Assembly (NCBI GenBank): GCA_963781805.1
Contig: CAWAHF010000004.1
Coordinates: forward strand, 5,456,001 to 5,520,000
Length of the DNA: 64,000 nucleotides
Direction: 5' to 3'
Origin: JAFGPL01 sp963781805
GTDB taxonomy: Bacteria > Bacteroidota > Bacteroidia > Bacteroidales > UBA10428
Shown piece after piece: positions 17,973 to 26,675 of the stretch. Each line of letters begins with the position of its first letter. The first letter of the stretch is position 1. A program made the translations under genes and the position numbers. The notes beneath the pieces were generated by a model. It was not told the origin of the DNA. It saw nothing but the letters and a program-made list of their open reading frames with translations, and made no database searches.

Positions 17973-18232
17973 AACGTTTATAATTTAACGGTAATGCCAA
18001 TTTGGATTCCCGATATCCTCAATAAATACAACTTATTTAATTATTTGTTCAAATTTTTTTTATTTCCTTAAAATGAAAAATATGGTTACGAATTAAAATT
18101 TACGGATAGAAATGAGTTGAAAAAAGTACTACCTAATATCAAGACTAATTTTTCGCAATTTAGTGTCCTTTAAATGATTAAATAACTTTGAAGCGCTTCG
18201 GATTATCACTTTCTCTGTCAGAGTAAAATGAA

Positions 18233-21200
18233 TTATCTGGTGAAGTACAAAATCTTCTCGGTATAAATATGTCCGTCAATATTTAATTCAATGATATACA
18301 TTCCCCCAGGTATATTCAATGATTGCATATCAATTATAGTAGCATTGTCGGCTATTCTCCTGTTAAAGATAAGATTTCCATATCGACTATATATCTTAAC
18401 AGATGAATTTGCGGATAAATCGATATCTGGCAGTGAGATGATTAAGTTATCTGAAACAGGATTGGGATAAATCTCAGGTTTTGAACGGGACAGGATATCG
18501 AAATTCGAAGTGAAGATATCGTCGGCAAAAGGCGAGCCAAACATCATATAGGAACTCCTCCAGTAATCGGACGAGCCAGGATCGCCTGTTGGATTAATTT
18601 CTTTTGCTGCCAATGTATAACCTTCTCCGTCGGCTTGCGCAGGCCATGGTGCAGCATCGTCATAAGTGACAGAAAAAATTTCGGAGCCCTGACTGTCGGT
18701 TAGCAGGATTTGTTCGCCGCCATTGGAAAGGTTGCGGCTGAAATTGCCGCTGGGATACACTCCGTAAAATGCATAAAAGTCACTGGGTTTGGAGGCTATA
18801 ACATAAAATCCTCCGGGAGCCAGCAGAATATTGGAAGGTACGGTATAAGAAACAGCGGAATCGAATTTAATTCCTGAAATATTGATAGCCGCAGAACCTG
18901 TATTTTTCATCTCGATAAATTCCAGGTCTTTTCCATTGATGGTATCTGTTCCATTGATATAATCCATCGGGTGGTAATTAATCTCGGTAATTTTCAGATA
19001 CGAAAAGTCTTCCGTTGAATTAATAAAATTAATTTGTTTTAATGCACTCCATTCAGTTCCAGCTTTTATTCGTGCGTTAAAAATCAAAGAAGAAGAGATC
19101 GTTATATCCATGGCATTTGTGGCAGTCAGCGCATCGGGGGAGACAGATCCTCCGGTATACCGGGGATCGGAGCCATTAAGCGTATAGTAAATGGTCCCTT
19201 CCGAATTTTGATTTGTTAAATGAATTGAGATTGGATTGGTTAGTCGATAATTCGATTCGGTAATTAGTGTATCAAAAGCTGAAACAACAGGGGCGCTGTA
19301 TTTGGGATACAAGCCTGCCGTAAGAAGTTGTTGTTTTACTATATCGGTTCGTTGGGGAATGAACTGTGTTAATATCTTATTTACCTCTGTCAGCCAGGTT
19401 TCTTTATTCAAAGGAGGATTAGCATATGCGCCACCCCATCGGGCCGATTCAGCAATAATTGCCGTATCAATTTCATCCATTCTGGATCTAAGTAATTTTT
19501 CGACGCTGGCAGGTGTGAATAATCCTCCGTCATTTAAATATTTGTAAGTTTTGTCAGCAAAACGCACCCTGTATTCCTTTATATTAGATAATTTGTAATG
19601 CAGCCATTGCGGATGAAAATCCTCAAGTGTTGCCACCTGCATTTTATACCAGTCATTCCGGTTGGCAATATTCACCCGGTCTTCGTCCAGCCCCGAACAG
19701 GCATATACCGGTTCTATCATCATGCTATGTTCGGAATCATGTGTCAGAAAAACAAATCCTTTTCCTTTGTTGTTCCTGTTTAAGATAGCATAATAGTTGT
19801 TCGGCATTTTATTGCCATCGAACGATGAGGTAGGAGCATCGAAATTACCCGTATAGAAAATTATCATCATATAATCAATCAGGTTATCAATGTCGACCCA
19901 AACCCGAGATCCTTTCACCGGATTGCCATATCCGTCTTTGCCTTCCAACCTGAAATAATCGGCATTTGTTCTAAATCCCTGCTGACACATATTGTAAATC
20001 TCCCTCCATGCATCGTAGTTACCATCTGCCAGTTCAGTTTTATATGGGAATTTTTCGGGAGTAACCTTAATAACATCATAGTCCTCTGCCTTACCTCCGA
20101 AATATGATTCAGCGTAATGTGCTTCTGTCCGTTCATCTGTCTGGTATATTCCCCAGTACATACCATTTAAATATAGATGATAAAATCTTCCGCGTGAATA
20201 GGGTTGTCCCGACTCTCTTTGAACGTCGCGTGAATAAATGTCCCTGAGAAATGTATTTCTCAGCTTTGCACTCTCGGTTGAATTCCATGCATAATTCTGT
20301 GCCGTGCGCAAATCCATTTTATCAAAGGTAGATGCTCCTTCATCTCCAAACCATGGATATTCTTGTTTCGCCATCCCGTATTGTTCTTTGAAAAACAGAC
20401 GGAAAGAATGTTTGGGATTACTTCCTTCCCGGCTAGCTCCTCCACGAATTCTCAAACCAGCATTTACCATGAATTGCCTGGTATTATCAGGATTGATTAG
20501 TTCTACGCTGCATTCTCTTTCCCATTCGGGTCCCCTTTTACGAGCATGTGAATAGATGCCTCCCACACCAAATAAATCCAGGTATCCGGCAGATATGCTT
20601 ATGGATGGTAAGGCAAGTAATGCATCATTAATCAATGGACCGTAAACCGGACTATTCACAATATATTGGTGCATGGGATAGTAATAATACTGGTCGTTCA
20701 CATTAGATGGCCAGGATCCTCCAGGATATTTCTGCGTTTTCACATTATCCAGAAAAATATAGGTATTGGTGACAGGTTTGGTAGGATTGTAACCGCTTTT
20801 ATACAGAGAAGCTCTAACAATAAATGCCGGTGTTTTTCCCCTGCCTGTTTGATTATCAGGATTAACCTGGATAACCAACGGTGATTTAGAAGAGAATGAG
20901 GTCAGTGAAGATTCCGGGGTGCTTCCATCGAGTGTATATAACATGGTATAGGAAGTATCTTCGTTGGTGACAATTAGTTCAAACGGAGAGCTGTAAAAAC
21001 CTGCCTGGTGACTGAAATTTATCTGCGGATTTCCGGCTATATCAGGTAATGCGGTAACAGAAATATCAAAGTAGAAGTCGGATCCATCAAGATACTGATT
21101 AAAACATTGAATGGCGATAATATTTTTACCAGGAACAAGATTTACATCCTTCGGATTTATAAAAAACTTCAGGATGGGTCCGGCTTCTCTATACGAAGGC

Positions 21201-21610
21201 GCGACAGATGTATAAGTTGGTTGTTTGGGAGCATTATATGAACCAACCTGATTTCCATTCATCCATAAAATAAATCCATCATCATAATCCGCCTGAATCT
21301 CAATATATTTAAGGTTTGAAGTATCATTCACCACAAAGGACTTTCTCAAATAAAGCGTGGAATAGTTATATCGCATATCCGAAAGCTCCGTTCCTTCTAT
21401 TCCTTCACCTAATCTGAAAGGAGCATTTCCCCTGTTCCAGAGTTTATCTTTAAAAAGCAGTTGATTCCAGTTTTCAGGAAGAGTTATTGCATCACTACCT
21501 TTAAGATATCTGAATTCCGAATTAAACGGAATTTGTATCTGTGAGGTTAGGTTAAAGGATAATTCAACGAGTACCAGGATGATAATCCATACCTTCAAAA
21601 ACCTTTTCAT
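18233..21610 (-). CDS. Secreted CotH-kinase-family protein with lamin-tail domain and T9SS sorting domain
   Basis: 1125 residues, signal peptide at ~1-23. Order: a jelly-roll-like domain (~30-185), a chitobiase C-terminal-type domain (YTLDGSTPESS), the CotH domain (~370-780; LRIRGGASREGS, YHLYLNGMYWGIYQ, FVFLTHDSEHSM), a second chitobiase-like module (YTLNGSDPRYTGG), a lamin-tail domain (LKITEINYHPMDY..., GGFYVIASKP) and a type A C-terminal sorting domain (EIYPNPVSDNLIISLPD). CotH proteins are atypical kinases; the spore-coat member phosphorylates coat proteins, and in Bacteroidetes the secreted members have no proven substrate. Separated from the GH105-like gene by 218 bp, same strand. Confidence 0.9.
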   Translation of the reverse strand: MKRFLKVWIIILVLVELSFNLTSQIQIPFNSEFRYLKGSDAITLPENWNQLLFKDKLWNRGNAPFRLGEGIEGTELSDMRYNYSTLYLRKSFVVNDTSNLKYIEIQADYDDGFILWMNGNQVGSYNAPKQPTYTSVAPSYREAGPILKFFINPKDVNLVPGKNIIAIQCFNQYLDGSDFYFDISVTALPDIAGNPQINFSHQAGFYSSPFELIVTNEDTSYTMLYTLDGSTPESSLTSFSSKSPLVIQVNPDNQTGRGKTPAFIVRASLYKSGYNPTKPVTNTYIFLDNVKTQKYPGGSWPSNVNDQYYYYPMHQYIVNSPVYGPLINDALLALPSISISAGYLDLFGVGGIYSHARKRGPEWERECSVELINPDNTRQFMVNAGLRIRGGASREGSNPKHSFRLFFKEQYGMAKQEYPWFGDEGASTFDKMDLRTAQNYAWNSTESAKLRNTFLRDIYSRDVQRESGQPYSRGRFYHLYLNGMYWGIYQTDERTEAHYAESYFGGKAEDYDVIKVTPEKFPYKTELADGNYDAWREIYNMCQQGFRTNADYFRLEGKDGYGNPVKGSRVWVDIDNLIDYMMIIFYTGNFDAPTSSFDGNKMPNNYYAILNRNNKGKGFVFLTHDSEHSMMIEPVYACSGLDEDRVNIANRNDWYKMQVATLEDFHPQWLHYKLSNIKEYRVRFADKTYKYLNDGGLFTPASVEKLLRSRMDEIDTAIIAESARWGGAYANPPLNKETWLTEVNKILTQFIPQRTDIVKQQLLTAGLYPKYSAPVVSAFDTLITESNYRLTNPISIHLTNQNSEGTIYYTLNGSDPRYTGGSVSPDALTATNAMDITISSSLIFNARIKAGTEWSALKQINFINSTEDFSYLKITEINYHPMDYINGTDTINGKDLEFIEMKNTGSAAINISGIKFDSAVSYTVPSNILLAPGGFYVIASKPSDFYAFYGVYPSGNFSRNLSNGGEQILLTDSQGSEIFSVTYDDAAPWPAQADGEGYTLAAKEINPTGDPGSSDYWRSSYMMFGSPFADDIFTSNFDILSRSKPEIYPNPVSDNLIISLPDIDLSANSSVKIYSRYGNLIFNRRIADNATIIDMQSLNIPGGMYIIELNIDGHIYTEKILYFTR

Positions 21611-21828
21611 TGTAAGTGAAATATAGTATTTCCGTAAAATTAATGATTTGCCTCTAATCTGGAACTCATACTATTCTGATCAAATTAAAGGTAAAAATGT
21701 TAAATGTATCATGATGAATATCTTATAAAATTCAGGTTAACAAACCGAAACCACATTTGTACGATTTGATAACCATAGAATCTCCTATAATTTTGAAGAT
21801 TGTCTTAATTATCTGGCAAATCGATCTT

Positions 21829-23277
21829 TCAATTTACCAGTACTATCTTTCGGAGTAAGATTTTATCTGAAAATGCCATTCGGATAAAATAGATTCCCCG
21901 GAATAAAGTTCCTCCGTTTGATGAAGTCAATTGGCAGGACAAAGTATATTTGCCCGGTGATTGTTCCGGATTATCGAATATCATTTTAACAGGATTGCCC
22001 TGCATATCATACAGCGTAATATTCACAGCGCTATTCGAAGTAAGTGTATATTGGATATTTATAAGATCGGTTGCAGGATTTGGATAAATCGTTATAGCAT
22101 TTTCACTAATATCGGGAGTTTTTAGATCGGAAATAATAGCAGAATCGGGAGCCAGGTGATACACTTCACTACCTGCAAGTAAAAAGGCGCCCAGTCCAAA
22201 ATCTTCAAAATTAGGCGCTTTGTTATAAGATAAGGGTTGACCATCGGAAGGTTTGCTTCCTGAGCCCTGAACATATCCCAGAAAACCATTCGGATGTAAG
22301 GCATCGTTTATCATACCATTCCATGCGTTGGTGACAATAGGTTTATATGTTTCCTCATCGAGTAATTGGTGATTGATCCCCCATGCAAGACCGTAGGTAA
22401 AAAAGGCTGTTCCGGATGTTTCTTTGCCACCGAAGTCCAACGGATCGACCAGGCTCGGATTCCAGAATCCGTCTGTCCGTTGCACTTCAGCCAGGGCTTC
22501 GGCCATATTTTTAAAGTCGTTCACATACTCTTCATGATTTGGAGCGTCCGTGGGCATAACATCCAATACCCTTGTCAAAGCAGCAAAAACCCAACCGTTT
22601 CCTCTTGACCAATAACAATATTTTCCGCTTGGAGTATGATATGGAGGATCAAAATTTCTATCCCTCCACCATAGATGATCTGTAGCATTGTAAAGTCCAC
22701 TATCCCCTTCAATGGTTTTGGTGTGATTATAAAGGTCATGCATCTTCCTGAAGTAGGCAGTATCATTAAATAATGCACCGAATTTGGCAAAAACAGGCAT
22801 GGCCATTTGTAACGCATCTATCCACCACCAGTCATCCGAAATCGGACTTTTTACCATGCTGTCAACACAGGCTTTTATGGGTTGTATTCTCTCAGGTTGA
22901 TTATCTAACAGGTAGAGTTCAATGTAAATCTGCCCGCAACACATATTATCCGCATTCCTGGTAAAACTAACATATGTGGGTTCCCAGTCGTGACTTTCAC
23001 CCCAATCTACAGCATATTTATAAAAAGTTGTATCTCTGTTTAAGTAATAAAGGGCCATCAATCCTTCGTAATAAGTAGCTCTTGTCCACAGGTTACTGGG
23101 TCGGACTTTATCGGTAACAATATTTGCACTGGGGTCGGGCCATTTATCCATAAAATATTTATTTGCCACCATCATCTGTTTTATCACAGTATCTTTTGCA
23201 GGCAATTCCTGGGCTTTGCTATAGTTATTAAAAATCGTCAGAGAAAATAATGCAATTGAAATAAGTTTATTCATCAT
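21829..23277 (-). CDS. GH88/GH105-family unsaturated uronyl hydrolase with T9SS sorting domain
   Basis: 482 residues, signal peptide at 1-22. Residues ~25-385 form the (alpha/alpha)6 barrel of GH88/GH105 enzymes, with the characteristic WSRGNGWVFAALTRVL and GTAFFTYGLAWGIN segments. GH105 members remove unsaturated galacturonic or glucuronic acid from oligosaccharides made by polysaccharide lyases, for example from rhamnogalacturonan. The C-terminus (ITIYPNPATDLINIQYTL to IYFIRMAF) is a type A sorting domain, so this copy is exported, unlike many periplasmic or cytosolic relatives. The second Met is an equally good start. It fits with the GH28 and GH3 genes at 58-63 kb as part of a pectin-degrading capacity. 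Confidence 0.85.
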   Translation of the reverse strand: MMNKLISIALFSLTIFNNYSKAQELPAKDTVIKQMMVANKYFMDKWPDPSANIVTDKVRPSNLWTRATYYEGLMALYYLNRDTTFYKYAVDWGESHDWEPTYVSFTRNADNMCCGQIYIELYLLDNQPERIQPIKACVDSMVKSPISDDWWWIDALQMAMPVFAKFGALFNDTAYFRKMHDLYNHTKTIEGDSGLYNATDHLWWRDRNFDPPYHTPSGKYCYWSRGNGWVFAALTRVLDVMPTDAPNHEEYVNDFKNMAEALAEVQRTDGFWNPSLVDPLDFGGKETSGTAFFTYGLAWGINHQLLDEETYKPIVTNAWNGMINDALHPNGFLGYVQGSGSKPSDGQPLSYNKAPNFEDFGLGAFLLAGSEVYHLAPDSAIISDLKTPDISENAITIYPNPATDLINIQYTLTSNSAVNITLYDMQGNPVKMIFDNPEQSPGKYTLSCQLTSSNGGTLFRGIYFIRMAFSDKILLRKIVLVN

Positions 23278-23544
23278 AAGTTATTTTTTGAGGTTGTAAA
23301 CATATATAATTCAAGCTTCACAAAAAAGAGCAAACATCATCAATCTTTAATTGTATGGATTCTGACTTGTACAGTTTTTGTGTATACTGTTAAAAGGGAA
23401 TAATTAGGTGACTGCTTATACGATAACAAATACCAACATGTTGTTAAATATTCCTCAATATGGGCAATATCTCTGGTTATTTAGAATTAGTTTTAATATT
23501 TTGGCTGCATCAATCTTATCATATATATATACAAGAAATAGAAC

Positions 23545-24543
23545 ATGAAAGCCAGGTATATCTTACTTCTATTATATTATTTAATTCAAAACAGAATTGC
23601 AGAGGCTGAATTCACTGTTGGTAAAGATAGTATTACAATACATGCACTCGGTCATGCATCATTAATGTTTGAATATAACAACATGATAATTCATGTTGAT
23701 CCCTATTCCACGCAAGCGAATTACGATTTGCTGCCCAAAGCAGATTTGATTTTGATTACACATGATCATAACGACCATTATGATGTGAGTGCCCTGAATA
23801 AAATCAAACAGGATTCCACCCTGATGATATGTACAGAAACGGTTGCAAATCTTGGCACTTACACAGGTTTAAAAATAATAATGCACAATGGTGACAGTAT
23901 TACAGCAAAGGGTATTCCGGTTATTGCTATACCGGCCTATAACATTGTTGATGGAACCCGTCATGTTAAAGGTGTCGGAAATGGCTATATTATAACTCTT
24001 GGTGAGAAGAGGATATATATTGCCGGCGATACCGAAAATTTACCCAAAATGGACAGCCTCGGGAAAATTGATATTGCGTTTATTCCGATGAATCAACCCT
24101 ATACAATGACTCCGGAGATGGCGGCAGATGCTGCAAAAGGAATACATCCGGACATTCTTTATATCTATCATTATGATGCTTCTTTTACGGCAGAATTGCT
24201 TAATCTTCTCAGCAATGAGGGTATGGAAATAAGAATCGGCAAGTCGATATACCATGAAAACGCCCAAAGACAGGAAGAAATACCAAATTTGTTGCTTGGA
24301 AACCAGACGAATGATATCAATATCTATCCAAATCCTGTTAAAGATTACATGATCATTGAAAATCCCAATTCAATTTTAAAAGCATCTATTTATAATCTTC
24401 ATGGACAACTTTTAAAAAGCATTATTTTAGTGGGTGGAGGCAAACAGGAAATCGATATAGCTTTTCTGAATGTGGGAACTTATTTTTTAAAGATTGATAG
24501 CAAAGGCCGGAATTCACTTCAAAAGAAGTTTCGCAAGGAGTGA
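23545..24543 (+). CDS. Secreted metallo-beta-lactamase-fold hydrolase (UlaG-like) with T9SS sorting domain
   Basis: 332 residues. An N-terminal signal (MKARYILLLLYYLIQNRIAEA) is followed by an MBL fold: HDHNDH at 73-78 is the zinc-binding HxHxDH, and a GDTE motif and a late His (YIYHYD) supply more ligands. The fold resembles UlaG-type lactonases and broad MBL hydrolases. Residues from ~257 (INIYPNPVKDYMII to GTYFLKID) form a type A sorting domain. UlaG-type proteins are normally cytosolic, so export is notable. Substrate unknown. It is divergent from the GH105-like gene across a 267-bp AT-rich gap and convergent with the next gene. Confidence 0.85.
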   Translation: MKARYILLLLYYLIQNRIAEAEFTVGKDSITIHALGHASLMFEYNNMIIHVDPYSTQANYDLLPKADLILITHDHNDHYDVSALNKIKQDSTLMICTETVANLGTYTGLKIIMHNGDSITAKGIPVIAIPAYNIVDGTRHVKGVGNGYIITLGEKRIYIAGDTENLPKMDSLGKIDIAFIPMNQPYTMTPEMAADAAKGIHPDILYIYHYDASFTAELLNLLSNEGMEIRIGKSIYHENAQRQEEIPNLLLGNQTNDINIYPNPVKDYMIIENPNSILKASIYNLHGQLLKSIILVGGGKQEIDIAFLNVGTYFLKIDSKGRNSLQKKFRKE

Positions 24544-24625
24544 TTTTATCTTCAAAAATTGATAACTGAATTATACTATTATCCCTATTATTTCCGGTTT
24601 TAATTCATATGGGTTAGGTGATAAA

Positions 24626-25162
24626 TTAAAAGCTATATCCCAAACCCAGTCCAAACCATACATGAGATTTCTTATGAAAGTAAGTGTTAAATTCATAAAT
24701 ACTTACCATGGGTACGATTCCTGCTTTCAGGAATATTCCACCGTTTTTTCTCTGGTACCTGTAGCCAACTCTGAACGGGACATACAAGGATTCGGATATA
24801 TATTCTTTTTCTCCAATAAAATCAGAAATACTATTTTCTGAATCCAGTCCTTTGATATAAGATAAGCCAGTACCCAATTCAACGTGATGATTCCCCGAGG
24901 CCGAAAGTAAAACACTTATTTCAAGAGGAACTCCTGAAATTGCAAATTTTATAGGTAAATAGGCATATCCAATTCGTCCGGCAATTTTAAGTTGTTGGGA
25001 TTGAAAAAATAATCGATCATAATTTAATGACAATGATCCGCTATTTCCAAGAATTTCAACAAAAATGGTGTTTTTATCATATACATGAAAATTTCCCGAT
25101 TTTTGAGCAAGAACTACAGAATGAATACATAATAGCAAGAGAAAAGTTCTCAGTTTTCGCAT
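24626..25162 (-). CDS. Predicted outer-membrane protein, unknown function
   Basis: 178 residues with a signal peptide (MRKLRTFLLLLCIHSVVLAQ). The mature part has alternating strands (SLSLNYDRLFF, LKIAGRIGYAYL, HHVELGTGLSYI, VPFRVGYRYQ, GIFLKAGIVPM) and ends in a strand with terminal Phe (VWFGLGLGYSF), the usual beta-barrel closing signature. Expected to be a small outer-membrane barrel. No enzyme motif. It is transcribed toward the MBL gene and its upstream side abuts the fold-back element at 25243. Confidence 0.7.
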   Translation of the reverse strand: MRKLRTFLLLLCIHSVVLAQKSGNFHVYDKNTIFVEILGNSGSLSLNYDRLFFQSQQLKIAGRIGYAYLPIKFAISGVPLEISVLLSASGNHHVELGTGLSYIKGLDSENSISDFIGEKEYISESLYVPFRVGYRYQRKNGGIFLKAGIVPMVSIYEFNTYFHKKSHVWFGLGLGYSF

Positions 25163-25242
25163 GGTTACAGATTTCTATAAAGATAGAAACTTTTATAAAT
25201 AGTTGCATTTGAGATGTTATCTCTTTTTGGGTCAAAGAATGC

Positions 25243-25397
25243 TAGTGTCATGTCAATCATATTATGTCATATAGTCACCCTGAACTTGATTCAGGGTCTC
25301 AGGAAGATTAAAGAGATTAGCTTCGCGCTGAGCCTTTCAGGGTTCTGAATCAAGTTCGGAATGACTTGACCACCTTTTAATACTTGACATGACACTA
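25243..25397. mobile_element. Short fold-back element (MITE-like) with perfect 14-bp terminal inverted repeats
   Basis: TAGTGTCATGTCAA (25243-25256) and TTGACATGACACTA (25384-25397) are perfect inverted complements bounding 155 bp. The outermost bases are TA at both ends, compatible with a TA target duplication as made by IS630/Tc1-mariner-type transposases (inference). Inside, GTCACCCTGAACTTGATTC pairs imperfectly with CTGAATCAAGTTCGGAATGAC, so the whole element can fold into a long hairpin. No ORF. The right end lies 3 bp from the stop of mtaB, so the element may also act as that operon's terminator. A longer relative is at 16030-16240. Confidence 0.85.
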
Positions 25398-25400
25398 ATC

Positions 25401-26675
25401 TTAAATCCCTGTTAATGTGAGTTCCTTATCATCCATAAGATGTTGGATAGTTACAGTTTTGAATGAATTTTTTAAGGCAGGACCTTCAACTTTTACCGGA
25501 ATATAATGTTCGCCATAGCCTGTGGCAAATCCTTTCCGGATTTTTTCAATAAGAACGGTTTGTTTCTTCCCGATAAATGAGCGTCTGTATCTTATTTTAT
25601 TTTCCTCTGCAATCTGTCGGATAATTTCACTTCTTTCCCGTTTAATTTTTTCAGGTACCTGCTCTGGCATCCGTTCTGCCCTAGTTCCTTTTCGCAAAGA
25701 ATATTTGAATGTATGGATATGACTGAATCCGATATCCTGGGTGATGTTGCAGGTTTGCTGAAAATCGTCTTCGGTTTCACCGGGAAAACCAACAATAATA
25801 TCGGTAGTAAAATTAAAATCGGGATATCTTTTTCGAAAACCTTCTACCAATTTAAGATATTGGTAAAGATTATACTGGCGGCGCATTTGCATAAGTATTC
25901 TGTCTGATCCGCTTTGTAAACAGAGGTGCAGGTGCGGGCACATTTTCGGATGAGAAAACAGATCCATAAATTTATCTCCAAATCCTTCAGGTTCGATGGA
26001 GGAAATTCGTAAACGGAATTCACCGTCAAGACAGAGAATTTTTTCAACCAGATCTTCGAAATGAACATCATCAAAGTTATACCTGCTGATATTTACTCCT
26101 GTTAGCACGATTTCTTTATAACCCAGTTTTGTTACCTGTCGGATGTTATTCAAAATATCGTTCACAGGCCTGCTGGCAGCTCTTCCCCTTACCGTTGGTA
26201 CAATGCAGAAGGTGCAGAAATTGTTGCATCCATCCTGAATCTTTATCATGCTGCGGGTATGAAATCCGTTTTCTGTAATTGAGAAATTAAACAGGTTTTG
26301 ATTCAAATCTGAAGGATGAAGAATTTCTCCGCTAAAATGAGCATCGACTAGAGTAAAAACTGAACTTTTACGATCATTCTCCACAACATAAGTGATGTCC
26401 TCTCTTTCTTCAAGCCATTCTTTCTGGCTGTTGGCCATACAACCGGTAACTACCACCACCGAACCGGCATTTCTTCTTACAGCCTGATTGATAATATTTT
26501 TTGACTTATGATCGCTGGTATTAGTAACCGTGCAGGTATTCACCACATATACATCTGCAGGATCGGTAAATGGTACTATCTGATAACCAGCCTTATGAAA
26601 ATCTGTGACAAGCGCATCGGTCTCATATTGGTTCAACCGGCAGCCAAGTGTTTTAAATGCAACTGTTCTATCCAT
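25401..26675 (-). CDS. mtaB: tRNA t6A37 methylthiotransferase MtaB
   Basis: 424 residues. N-terminal UPF0004 domain opens with KTLGCRLNQYETDAL; the radical SAM cluster motif is GCNNFCTFCIVPTVRG (CxxxCxxC); a TRAM domain closes the protein (QTVLIEKIRKGFATGYGEHY). LGCRLNQ/ETD is the MtaB hallmark, distinguishing it from MiaB and RimO. The enzyme adds a methylthio group to N6-threonylcarbamoyl-A37 of tRNAs. It overlaps the end of the upstream miaB-like gene by 8 bp (ATGGATAG), so the two are translationally coupled. Confidence 0.9.
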   Translation of the reverse strand: MDRTVAFKTLGCRLNQYETDALVTDFHKAGYQIVPFTDPADVYVVNTCTVTNTSDHKSKNIINQAVRRNAGSVVVVTGCMANSQKEWLEEREDITYVVENDRKSSVFTLVDAHFSGEILHPSDLNQNLFNFSITENGFHTRSMIKIQDGCNNFCTFCIVPTVRGRAASRPVNDILNNIRQVTKLGYKEIVLTGVNISRYNFDDVHFEDLVEKILCLDGEFRLRISSIEPEGFGDKFMDLFSHPKMCPHLHLCLQSGSDRILMQMRRQYNLYQYLKLVEGFRKRYPDFNFTTDIIVGFPGETEDDFQQTCNITQDIGFSHIHTFKYSLRKGTRAERMPEQVPEKIKRERSEIIRQIAEENKIRYRRSFIGKKQTVLIEKIRKGFATGYGEHYIPVKVEGPALKNSFKTVTIQHLMDDKELTLTGI

